Under the pieces are notes generated by a model, which worked only from the letters and a program-made list of their open reading frames with translations, made no database searches and was not told where the DNA came from. Made by a program: the position numbers and the translations under genes. Positions 56,609 to 64,000 of a DNA stretch of 64,000 nt are shown in pieces (the stretch's first letter is position 1; each line of letters starts with the position of its first letter). Source of the DNA: Roseomonas sp. KE0001 (GTDB taxonomy: Bacteria > Pseudomonadota > Alphaproteobacteria > Acetobacterales > Acetobacteraceae); NCBI RefSeq assembly GCF_016107285.1, contig NZ_RCVQ01000003.1, positions 124,001 to 188,000 on the forward strand, read 5' to 3'.

Positions 56609-58092
56609 GCCATGCCACCACCGCCTACGCCCGGCTGAAGGACCGCTTCGCCCGCATCGCCCTGATCGGCGAGGCGCAGGCCATGCTGCACTGGGACGCG
56701 GCCGCGGTGATGCCGCCCGGGGGCGCCGCCGCGCGGGGCGAGCAGCTCGCCACCCTGGCCGGGCTGGCGCACGAGCTGCTGACGGCGCCGGCCCTGGCCG
56801 ATGATCTGGCCCAGGCAGAGGCGGAGGGCGAGTGGGACGCCGCCAACCTGGCCCTGATGCGCCAGGCCCAGTCCCGCGCCACCGCCCTGCCGACCGCCTT
56901 GGTGGAGGCCAGCAGCCGCGCCAATGCCGCCTGCGAGACGGTCTGGCGCGAGGCCCGGGCCGCCTCGGATTTCGCCCGCGTCCGGCCCTTCCTGGAGGAG
57001 GTGGTGCGGCTGCAGCGGGAGACGGCGGCGGCGCTGGCCGCCGTCACCGGCCTCGCGCCCTATGACGCGCTGATGGAGGGCTACCAGCGCGGCATCACGG
57101 CGGCCGATGTGGAGCCGGTCTTTGCCGCCTATGAGGGCTTCCTCGCCGAGGCCCTGCCGCGCGCCGAGGAGCGGCAGGCGCGCCGGCCCGCGGCCCTGCG
57201 GCCCGAGGGCCCGTTCCCCGCGGCGGCGCAGGAGGCCCTCTGCCGCGAGATGGCCGGGCGCGCCGGGCTCGACTTCGCGCATGCCCGGCTCGACCGCAGC
57301 CTGCATCCCTTCTGCGGCGGCACGCCCACCGATGTCCGCATCACCACCCGCTATGACGAGGCGAATTTCGCTAGCGCCCTGCTTGGCGTGCTGCACGAGA
57401 CCGGCCACGCGCTCTACGAGCGCGGCCTGCCGCCGGCCTGGGCGCGGCAGCCCGTGGGCGAGGCGGCGGGGATGGCGGCGCATGAATCGCAGAGCCTGAT
57501 CATCGAGATGCAGGCCTGCCGCTCGGACGCCTTCCTCCGCTTCATCGGCCCCCGGCTGCAGGCGGCCTTCGGCGGCCCGGCGGCGCCCTATGCCGCGGAG
57601 AACCTGTCCGGCCTCTGGCGCCGGGTGGAGCGCGGCTTCATCCGCGTCGATGCCGACGAGCTGACCTATCCCGCCCATGTCATCCTGCGCTTCCGGCTGG
57701 AGCGGGCGCTGATCGGCGGCGATCTCGCCGTGGCCGATCTGCCCGGCGCCTGGAACGACGGCTTCGCCGCCCTGCTCGGCCTGACCCCGCCGGACGACGC
57801 GCGTGGCTGCCTGCAGGACATCCACTGGCATGACGGGGCCTTCGGCTACTTCCCTTCCTACACGCTGGGTGCCATGGCGGCGGCCCAGCTGATGCGCGCC
57901 GCGCGCGCTGGCCTGCCCGATCTGGATGCCGCCCTGGCCGAGGGCGACCTGTCGCCGCTGACCGGCTGGCTGCGGGAGAGGGTGCATGCCCAGGGGTCCC
58001 GGCTCGGCTTTCAGGACCTGCTGCGGGCGGCGACGGGCAAGCCGCTGGACCCCTCGGACTTCACGGCGCATCTGACCGAGCGATATCTTTGA
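56605..58092 (+). CDS. M32-family metallocarboxypeptidase
   Basis: Cytosolic zinc carboxypeptidase of 495 residues, the usual M32 length. The HExxH zinc motif is in LHETGHALYERG near residue 267, and the third ligand Glu is in HESQSLIIEM. Also present are DVRITTRYDEANF and RVDADELTYPAHVILRF. It removes C-terminal residues from peptides. Its start overlaps the SURF1 stop, giving a coupled pair without functional connection. Confidence 0.92.
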   Translation: MSHATTAYARLKDRFARIALIGEAQAMLHWDAAAVMPPGGAAARGEQLATLAGLAHELLTAPALADDLAQAEAEGEWDAANLALMRQAQSRATALPTALVEASSRANAACETVWREARAASDFARVRPFLEEVVRLQRETAAALAAVTGLAPYDALMEGYQRGITAADVEPVFAAYEGFLAEALPRAEERQARRPAALRPEGPFPAAAQEALCREMAGRAGLDFAHARLDRSLHPFCGGTPTDVRITTRYDEANFASALLGVLHETGHALYERGLPPAWARQPVGEAAGMAAHESQSLIIEMQACRSDAFLRFIGPRLQAAFGGPAAPYAAENLSGLWRRVERGFIRVDADELTYPAHVILRFRLERALIGGDLAVADLPGAWNDGFAALLGLTPPDDARGCLQDIHWHDGAFGYFPSYTLGAMAAAQLMRAARAGLPDLDAALAEGDLSPLTGWLRERVHAQGSRLGFQDLLRAATGKPLDPSDFTAHLTERYL

Positions 58093-58114
58093 GGAAGGCT
58101 GGCCCGCGCGCGCG

Positions 58115-59257
58115 ATGACCACAGACACCGGTTTCGAGATCTTCCTGGCCGCGCCGCCAGGCCTGGAGGACGTGCTGTGCGACGAGGTGCGCGGCAAGGG
58201 CTTCCGCCGCCCCCGGCCGGTCCCCGGCGGGGTCGTGTTCCAGGGCGGCTGGCCGGAGGTCTGGCGCGCCAATCTCTGGCTCCGCGGCGCCGGGCGCGTC
58301 CTGGCCCGCATCGCCGCCTTCCGCGCCGTGCACCTCGCCCAGCTCGATGACCGGGCGCGCCGCGTGCCCTGGGCCGATATCCTGCGGCCGGACGTGCCGT
58401 TCCGGGTGGAGGCGAGCTGCGCCGGCTCGCGCATCTATCACAGCGGCGCGGCGGCGGAGCGCATCGCCACCGCCATCCGCGAGACCCTGGGCGCACCGGA
58501 ATCGCCCGAGGCGGAGATCCTGGTCCGGGCGCGGCTGGAGAACGACACCTGCACCCTCAGCGTCGACACCTCCGGCGCGCCGCTGCACAAGCGCGGCTAC
58601 AAGGAAGCCGTGAACGCGGCGCCGATCCGCGAGACCATGGCCTCGCTGTTCCTGCGCCGCTGCGGCTATGACGGCACCGCGCCGCTGCTGGACCCGATGT
58701 GCGGCTCCGGCACCTTCGTCCTCGAGGCCGCGGAGATCGTGGCCCGGCTCAACCCCGGCCGGAACCGCGCCTTCGCCTTCGAGAAGCTCGCCACCTTCGA
58801 TGCGGAGGCCTGGGCCCGCCTGCGCGCGGTGGTGCGGAGCGAGCGCCCGCAGGCGGTGCTCTGCCATGGCAGCGACCGGGACGCGGGCGCCATCGCCATG
58901 AGCCGGGCCAATGCCGAGCGCGCCGGCCTGGCGGCGCGGACGGTGTTCCGGCAGGCGACGATCAGCGAGGTCCGGCCGCCCGAGGGGACGCCCCAGGGGA
59001 TGCCCCAGGGGATTCCCGGCCTGGTCATCGTGAACCCGCCCTACGGCACCCGCCTCGGCGAGCGGGAGAAGCTCCTGCCGCTCTATCGCGCGCTCGGTCA
59101 GGTGCTGGCGGCCCACTTCTCCGGCTGGCGCGTCGGCCTGGTCGCCGCCGAGCCACGCCTGGCCCATGCCACCGGCCTGCCATTCCTGCCGACGGATCCG
59201 CCGGTGCCGCATGGCGGGCTGCGCGTCACCCTCTACCGGACTGCGCCGCTGCCCTGA
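58115..59257 (+). CDS. THUMP-domain class I RNA methyltransferase (RlmL N2-guanine type)
   Basis: A 380-residue RNA-modifying enzyme. A THUMP domain (about residues 45-165) precedes a Rossmann methyltransferase domain with LLDPMCGSGTFVLEAAE and the catalytic NPPYGTRLGE near residue 310. This NPPY motif fits N2-methylguanine formation in rRNA or tRNA. It matches the single-domain RlmL-like group better than TrmN. GAGGAAGG lies somewhat far upstream of ATG 58115. Confidence 0.88.
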   Translation: MTTDTGFEIFLAAPPGLEDVLCDEVRGKGFRRPRPVPGGVVFQGGWPEVWRANLWLRGAGRVLARIAAFRAVHLAQLDDRARRVPWADILRPDVPFRVEASCAGSRIYHSGAAAERIATAIRETLGAPESPEAEILVRARLENDTCTLSVDTSGAPLHKRGYKEAVNAAPIRETMASLFLRRCGYDGTAPLLDPMCGSGTFVLEAAEIVARLNPGRNRAFAFEKLATFDAEAWARLRAVVRSERPQAVLCHGSDRDAGAIAMSRANAERAGLAARTVFRQATISEVRPPEGTPQGMPQGIPGLVIVNPPYGTRLGEREKLLPLYRALGQVLAAHFSGWRVGLVAAEPRLAHATGLPFLPTDPPVPHGGLRVTLYRTAPLP

Positions 59258-59391
59258 GAACCGCTCCGGGGTGATGGCGGCCGCCCTCCCGAAGCGGGCC
59301 AGGGCCCGAATCGCCGGGCAGGCTGGGAATTCACGCCTTCCGGCCTTGCACGGCGGGCGAGGATGCGCTGAGCCCCCAGCAGGACAGTCCG

Positions 59392-60834
59392 ATGGAGCAG
59401 GCGGTCATGCGCAGCAACAGCGAGGAGATCTGGCGCCGGGTGGAGGAGAAGCGCGAGCGCTTCTTCGAGCTCAGCGACCGCGTCTGGGGCATGCCGGAGC
59501 TGAACTACGCCGAGCACCGCTCCGCCGCTGCCCATGCCGAGGCGCTGGAGGCCGAGGGCTTCCGCGTGACGCGGGGCGTCGCCGGCATTCCCACCGCCGT
59601 GATGGGCGAGGCCGGGGAGGGCGGGCCGGTGGTCGCCATCCTGGGCGAGTACGATGCGCTGCCCGGCCTCAGCCAGGAGGCCGGCGTGGCCGAGCACCGG
59701 CCGGTCGAGCCCAACGGGCATGGCCATGGCTGCGGCCACAACCTGCTGGGCTCGGCCTCCCTGCTGGCCGCCGCCGCGGTGAAGGACTGGCTGGCCGCCA
59801 GGGGCATCCAGGGCCGCGTGCGCTACTACGGCTGCCCGGCCGAGGAGGGCGGCTCGGCCAAGGGCTTCATGGTGCGCGACGGCGCCTTCGACGACGTCGA
59901 CATCGCCATCTGCTGGCACCCGGCGGCCTTCTCCGGCGTCAACAAGCCGCATTCGCTGGCCTGCCTGGAGATGGACTTCAGCTTCACCGGCCGCTCCAGC
60001 CACGCCGCCGCCGCGCCGCATCTGGGCCGCAGCGCGCTCGATGCCGTCGAGCTGATGAATGTCGGCGTCAACTACATGCGCGAGCACATGCCGAGCGACG
60101 CGCGCATCCACTATGCCCTGCAGGATGCCGGCGGCATCGCGCCCAACGTGGTGCAGGGCAGGGCACGGGTGCGCTACCTGATCCGCTCGCTCACCATGGC
60201 CGAGGTGCTGGCGCTGCAGGCGCGGGTGCGCAAGGTGGCGCAGGGTGCCGCGCTGATGACCGAGACCTCCGTCACCGACCGCGTGCTCAGCGCCGATGCC
60301 GAGCTGGTCGGCAACGATCCGCTGGAGCAGGCGATGGAGGAGAACTTCCTCCGCCTCGGGCCGCCGCGCTTCGATGCGGCGGACAAGGCCTTCGCCCACG
60401 CGATCCAGGCGACGCTGACCCCGGCCGAGATCGACAGCGCCTATCGCCGCGTTGGCCTGGCGCCGATTCCGGGCGAGGTGCTGGCCGAGCGGCTGGTGCC
60501 GCTCTCGGCCCCCGCGCCGAGCGGCGTCGGCTCGACCGATGTCGGCACGGTGTCCTGGAAGGTGCCGACGGTGCAGGCGCGCGGCGCCACCCATGCCATC
60601 GGCACGCCGGGCCATTCCTGGCAGATCGTCGCCCAGGGCAAGACGCCCGCCGCGCACAAGGGGCTGGAGCATGTCGCCAAGGTGATGGCCGGCACCGCGG
60701 CGGACGCGCTGAGCGATCCTGCCCTGCTGGCCCGCGCCAGGGCCGACCACGCCGCCCGCACCGCCGGCATGCCCGAGGTCTTCCCGATTCCGAAGGAGGT
60801 GCCGCCGCCCTTCGACATGGCCGCTGGCGGCTAG
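59392..60834 (+). CDS. M20-family amidohydrolase (AbgB-like)
   Basis: Zinc-dependent amidohydrolase of 480 residues resembling p-aminobenzoyl-glutamate hydrolase subunit AbgB. Metal-site motifs are LGEYDALPGL, GHGCGHNLLG, CPAEEGGSAKG and CWHPAAFSG, and the lid domain runs from about residue 190 to 300. AGGACAG precedes ATG 59392. The stop TAG lies inside a palindromic repeat that begins there. The physiological amide is unknown. Confidence 0.88.
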   Translation: MEQAVMRSNSEEIWRRVEEKRERFFELSDRVWGMPELNYAEHRSAAAHAEALEAEGFRVTRGVAGIPTAVMGEAGEGGPVVAILGEYDALPGLSQEAGVAEHRPVEPNGHGHGCGHNLLGSASLLAAAAVKDWLAARGIQGRVRYYGCPAEEGGSAKGFMVRDGAFDDVDIAICWHPAAFSGVNKPHSLACLEMDFSFTGRSSHAAAAPHLGRSALDAVELMNVGVNYMREHMPSDARIHYALQDAGGIAPNVVQGRARVRYLIRSLTMAEVLALQARVRKVAQGAALMTETSVTDRVLSADAELVGNDPLEQAMEENFLRLGPPRFDAADKAFAHAIQATLTPAEIDSAYRRVGLAPIPGEVLAERLVPLSAPAPSGVGSTDVGTVSWKVPTVQARGATHAIGTPGHSWQIVAQGKTPAAHKGLEHVAKVMAGTAADALSDPALLARARADHAARTAGMPEVFPIPKEVPPPFDMAAGG

Positions 60835-60952
60835 AGCGGATCCCGATCGGGTGGAAGCAGCTGATCGGGTGAAGATGCTCGCAAAAACAAATGGCCAGAG
60901 CGTTTGCCGTGAGCCAGGGCGAACGGAAAATGCTCTGGAGCGGATCCCGGCC
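60832..60952. repeat. Intergenic palindromic repeat, copy 2 (composite)
   Basis: The first half (60839-60893) matches copy 1 at 41824, with CCCGATC...GATCGGG arms and the tail AAAAACAAATG. The second half adds an inverted repeat CCAGAGC...GCTCTGG and returns to AGAGCGGATCCC-like sequence. It starts with the stop codon of the M20 gene (TAGAGCGG) and ends at the lpxK stop, so it fills the whole convergent gap and may end transcription both ways. Confidence 0.7.
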
Positions 60953-61942
60953 TTAGGCCGGCACGGGCACCCGCTGCGCCAGGGGTTCCAGCAGGGCCTC
61001 GATCCCCAGCGGGTCCTCCCAGTCCAGACGCACGGAGAGCACCGTGACGCGGCTGCGGAAGGCGGGGGGGATGCGCACGTAGTCCTTGCGCGTGGTCACC
61101 GGAATGGCGCGCAGCGCCTCCGCCTGCCCGAGCAGCTCGCGCAGGTCGCCGGCGTCGAAGGGGTAGTGGTCGGCATAGGAGACGCGCCCCGCCATCACCG
61201 CCCCCGCCTCCTGCAGCGAGGTGAAGAACTTGCGCGGATTGGCGATGCCGCAGAAGGCGAAGACCGGCTGGCCCTTCAGCAGTTCCGCCTCCGGCCCGGG
61301 CACCAGGCGGGCGCGCAGCACCGGAAGGCCCGGCGGGAGCTGCGCCAGGGCGCCGGATTCGTCCTCGCCGATCAGCACCGCGGCGCGGCAGCGCCCGGCG
61401 GCCTCGGCGACCGGCTCGCGCAGCGGCCCGGCGGGGATGATGCGGCCATTGCCGAAGCCGTAGGGGCCGTCGATGACCAGAAGCGAGAGATCCTTCTCCA
61501 GCCCCGGATTCTGCAACCCGTCATCCATGATGATGGCCTGGGCCCCGGCATCGACGGCGGCGCGGCCCCCGGCCTCGCGGTCGCTCGCCACCCAGGTCGG
61601 GCGGGTGGCCGCCAGCAGCAGGGCCTCGTCGCCCACGGCCTTGCTGTCGTGCTGCTTGGTGTCGACCAGGACCGGCCCCTTGAGCCGGCCGCCATAGCCG
61701 CGGGTCAGGAAATGCGTCGCCACGCCACGGTTGGACAGGCGCTGGCCGATATCCAGGGCCACGGTGGTCTTGCCCGCGCCACCCGCTGTGGCATTGCCGC
61801 AGCAGATCACCGGCACCGGCGCCTTCCAGCCCCGCCGCGCGACCCGGCGGGCGGTGGCGGCCGCGTAGATCGCGGCGATCGGCGAGAGCAGCAGGGGCGC
61901 GATTCCCCAGCCGCCCCCGCTCCAGAAGTCGGGGGCACGCAT
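60953..61942 (-). CDS. lpxK: Tetraacyldisaccharide 4'-kinase
   Basis: Membrane-associated kinase of 329 residues that phosphorylates the 4' position in lipid A assembly. One N-terminal TM-like helix precedes the P-loop NATAGGAGKTT near residue 57. LTRGYGGRLKGPV, MDDGLQNP, CGIANPRKFF and SYADHYPF are family landmarks. The open frame extends far upstream, but MRAPDFWSGGG (61942) is the conserved start. It follows waaA on the same strand after 142 bp. Confidence 0.93.
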   Translation of the reverse strand: MRAPDFWSGGGWGIAPLLLSPIAAIYAAATARRVARRGWKAPVPVICCGNATAGGAGKTTVALDIGQRLSNRGVATHFLTRGYGGRLKGPVLVDTKQHDSKAVGDEALLLAATRPTWVASDREAGGRAAVDAGAQAIIMDDGLQNPGLEKDLSLLVIDGPYGFGNGRIIPAGPLREPVAEAAGRCRAAVLIGEDESGALAQLPPGLPVLRARLVPGPEAELLKGQPVFAFCGIANPRKFFTSLQEAGAVMAGRVSYADHYPFDAGDLRELLGQAEALRAIPVTTRKDYVRIPPAFRSRVTVLSVRLDWEDPLGIEALLEPLAQRVPVPA

Positions 61943-61964
61943 CCGGCTCTGACCTGTCCTCTCT

Positions 61965-62022
61965 AGAGCAGATCCGGCGAGGCCGGGATTGGCCAGCCGG
62001 TGCGATGCTCGTGAACGCCTTC
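61965..62022. repeat. Possible third, degenerate copy of the palindromic repeat
   Basis: TAGAGCAGATCC (from 61965) and GATGCTCG about 35 bases later keep the same order as copy 2 (AGAGCGGATCC ... GATGCTCG), but the central arms differ. It lies in the waaA-lpxK gap, next to a short direct repeat CAGCCTTCCGG. Similarity is partial. Confidence 0.35.
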
Positions 62023-62084
62023 GCGGAACCAGCCTTCCGGGCCCCAGCCTTCCGGACAAGGATGCCCGCAGGGCGCGGCCCCGC

Positions 62085-63407
62085 TCAAGAACAATACCCG
62101 CGCTGCCGCGCCACGCCGTCCCGCAGGGCGGGCATGATTCCGAGGACCGCCGTGGCGAGCCTGCCGGGAAGCCCGGCCGACCGGGCGGCGACGGCGGCGG
62201 CGGCGGTGGCCATGGCGTGACCCCGCGCCGGATCGGATAGCACGTCTGTAACCGCTTGTGCCAGCGCCGCCGCCGAGGCCACCGGCAGCGCCCCGCCACG
62301 GTCCAGCAGCGCCTCGGCGGCCTCCAGGGCGTTCTCCGTGTGCGGGCCGAGCAGGATCGGGCAGCCGAGCCGCGCCGGCTCCAGCGGGTTGTGGCCGCCC
62401 TTCGGGACCAGCGTGGCGCCGACCAGGGCGACATCGGCCAGGCGGTAGAACAGGCCCAGCTCGCCCAGCGTATCGGCGACATGGATGCCGGCCTCCGGCA
62501 CCGGGTCGCCGCCCTCGGTGCGCCGGGTGACGCCGCGTGGCACGGCCGCGGCGGCGGCCAGGGCGGCGATGGCCGCCCCGCGCTCGGTGTGACGCGGCAC
62601 GATGATGGTCAGCAGGTCGGGGAAGCGCGGAAGCAGGGCCGCGTGCGCCGCGCAGACGATCTCCTCCTCTCCCGCATGGGTGCTGGCCGCGAGGAAGATC
62701 GGGCGGTCGCCGGTCATGGCACGCAGCCGGGCCAGCTCGGCCGGATCGGCGGGCAGCGGTTCGGCGGCGGCCTTGAGCTGGCCCCAGTAGACCGCGCCCG
62801 GCGCGCCCAGCCGCCGCAGCCGCTCGGCATCGCCTTCGCTCTGCGCCACCACCAGGCTGAAGCGCCCGAGCATGTCGCGCATCAGCCCGGGCGCCCAATG
62901 CCAGAGGCGGGCGGAGCGGGCGGAGATGCGGGCATTCACCAGCGCCAGGGGGATGCCGCGGCGCGCCAGGGCGGCGGTCAGGTTGGGCCAGAGTTCGCTT
63001 TCGACGAAGATGGCGCCGTCCGGCCGCCAGCCGTCGAGAAAGGTCTCCACCCAGCGCGGGACATCGAGCGGCACGAAGCGGTGATGCACCCGGTCGGCCA
63101 GCAGGGGCGGCAGGCGCTGCATCAGCAGGGTGGCGGCGGTGACGGTGCCGGTGGTGACGAGAAGGTGGAGGTCCGGCCGCCGCTCGACCAGGGCGTCCAT
63201 CAGCGGCAGCAGGGAGAGCGATTCGCCGACACTGGCGGCATGGAGCCACAGCAGCGGCCCGGCGGGGCGCGACGCGGCCTCGCCCCGCCGTTCCGCCAGC
63301 CGCTCCGGCATCTCCTTGCCACGCCGGGCACGCAGCTCCAGCCAGAAGGGCAGGAGCGGCGCGAGGCCGGTGCCCACGGCATGGCTGATGCGGCCGGCCA
63401 GGCTCAT
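62085..63407 (-). CDS. waaA: 3-deoxy-D-manno-octulosonic acid (Kdo) transferase
   Basis: GT30-family transferase of 440 residues that adds Kdo to lipid A precursor at the inner membrane. Landmarks are HAASVGESLSLLPL with the catalytic Glu, VESELWPN, LVNARISARS, AASTHAGEEE and GHNPLEPARLG. The conserved start is MSLAGRISH (63407). It follows the DUF374 acyltransferase gene by 10 bases. Confidence 0.94.
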   Translation of the reverse strand: MSLAGRISHAVGTGLAPLLPFWLELRARRGKEMPERLAERRGEAASRPAGPLLWLHAASVGESLSLLPLMDALVERRPDLHLLVTTGTVTAATLLMQRLPPLLADRVHHRFVPLDVPRWVETFLDGWRPDGAIFVESELWPNLTAALARRGIPLALVNARISARSARLWHWAPGLMRDMLGRFSLVVAQSEGDAERLRRLGAPGAVYWGQLKAAAEPLPADPAELARLRAMTGDRPIFLAASTHAGEEEIVCAAHAALLPRFPDLLTIIVPRHTERGAAIAALAAAAAVPRGVTRRTEGGDPVPEAGIHVADTLGELGLFYRLADVALVGATLVPKGGHNPLEPARLGCPILLGPHTENALEAAEALLDRGGALPVASAAALAQAVTDVLSDPARGHAMATAAAAVAARSAGLPGRLATAVLGIMPALRDGVARQRGYCS

Positions 63408-63417
63408 GGGCGGCCGG

Positions 63418-64000
63418 TCACAGCGGCATCGCCGCCAGGTGGGGGGGCAGCCGCCCCGCGGCCCAGAGGTCCGCGGTGTCGCAGGCGTCATCCAGCGCCG
63501 CCTCGATCGTCGTCAGCGCCGCGGCCTCCTCGCCCCGCGCCACCGGGATGGCGGGGCCGCAGACCAGCACCGCGCGGGTGAAGGGCAGGGGCAGCATCAT
63601 GCGGTCCCAGCTCGGCAGCAGGCGATGGCGCCGGGCGGCGGCGGCGGTGGGCAGCACCGGCGCGTCCGAGAGACTGGCCAGCTGCGCCACGCCCTCGGCC
63701 GCCTTGCGGCGTGGTCCGCGCGGGCCATCGGGCGTGATGGCCACCGGGCTGCCCTCGCGCAGCACCCGCAGCAGGACACGCAGCCCCCCGGCCCCGCCGC
63801 GCGAGGTCGAGCCATGCACCATCCGGAGGTCGAAGCGCGACACCACCTCGCCGATGAAGCGGCCGTCGCGGTGCTGGGACACCAGCACATGCGGCCGCCA
63901 GTGTTCCGCCTGGGGGAAGAGGCGATGCGTGACGGTCCAGAGCATGGGCATCATCGGCAGGCGTTCATGCCAGAAGGTGATGATGACCGGCCTGCCCTCA
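63418..64000 (-). CDS. DUF374-type lysophospholipid acyltransferase-like protein, 5' end missing
   Basis: The frame stays open to the right edge, so the N-terminus is cut. The visible part has the acyltransferase active-site block FWHERLPMM near 63960, MVHGSTSRGGAGG and AITPDGPRGPRRKAAEGV, hallmarks of the DUF374 branch. In Rhodospirillales this gene commonly precedes waaA and lpxK, as here, so a role in lipid A or other envelope acylation is likely. Confidence 0.87.
   Translation of the reverse strand, partial: EGRPVIITFWHERLPMMPMLWTVTHRLFPQAEHWRPHVLVSQHRDGRFIGEVVSRFDLRMVHGSTSRGGAGGLRVLLRVLREGSPVAITPDGPRGPRRKAAEGVAQLASLSDAPVLPTAAAARRHRLLPSWDRMMLPLPFTRAVLVCGPAIPVARGEEAAALTTIEAALDDACDTADLWAAGRLPPHLAAMPL

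Overview
The window is about 64 kb of very GC-rich, densely packed chromosome from an alphaproteobacterium. GcrA (a sigma70 partner found only in Alphaproteobacteria), a PmtA-type phospholipid methyltransferase, an aa3 oxidase cluster, a lipid A cluster and many TRAP, Bug and ABC receptors point to Rhodospirillales, most likely Acetobacteraceae of the Roseomonas type. That placement is inference from gene content and composition. I see no prophage, insertion sequence, CRISPR array, rRNA or tRNA.

Layout, left to right. 1-2.1 kb: end of an iron-siderophore ABC importer (ATPase cut by the edge, FecCD permease, Fur-like site upstream). 2.1-5.8 kb: a DegP/HtrA-type lipoprotein protease and the helicase HrpB. 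6-9.8 kb: a two-component system, a small secreted protein and an MFS exporter. 9.8-14 kb: 3-hydroxyisobutyryl-CoA hydrolase, a lone PotA-type ATPase, and two overlapping alpha/beta hydrolase genes, the first apparently without its catalytic Ser and His and the second broken by a one-base frameshift. 14-18.4 kb: TRAP transporter plus class III aminotransferase. 18.7-21.7 kb: PotD/PotB/PotC-like importer with no ATPase of its own, probably served by the lone PotA. 21.7-24.5 kb: SMR exporter, exported superoxide dismutase, lrgBA, and a strong small-RNA candidate. 24.5-28.3 kb: CoA-transferase, HMG-CoA lyase, CHAP lipoprotein, Bug receptor. 28.3-36.2 kb: TerC, TatA, methionine-salvage genes mtnBDC, CorA, ABC exporter, acetamidase/formamidase. 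36.3 kb: gcrA with a DnaA box and a GANTC site upstream. 37-41.8 kb: phosphonate-type importer (phnC, two phnD, two phnE) behind a three-repeat Pho box. 41.9-44.7 kb: Zn/Cd/Pb P-type ATPase and divergent MerR regulator. 45-50 kb: EamA exporters, LysR regulator, SIMPL protein, pmtA. 50.4-56.6 kb: cytochrome aa3 oxidase and assembly genes. 56.6-60.8 kb: M32 carboxypeptidase, THUMP methyltransferase, M20 amidohydrolase. 61-64 kb: lpxK, waaA and a DUF374 acyltransferase cut by the right edge.

Most genes are ordinary housekeeping or nutrient-uptake functions. The most unusual signal is non-coding: at about 24255-24390 the minus strand encodes a run of perfect hairpins with C/U-rich loops and a UCCUCCUCCUC linker, ending in a textbook intrinsic terminator. 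This is the architecture of an anti-Shine-Dalgarno small RNA. Other signals worth attention are the Pho box, the gcrA promoter sites, palindromic repeats that supply stop codons, and the degenerate hydrolase pair.
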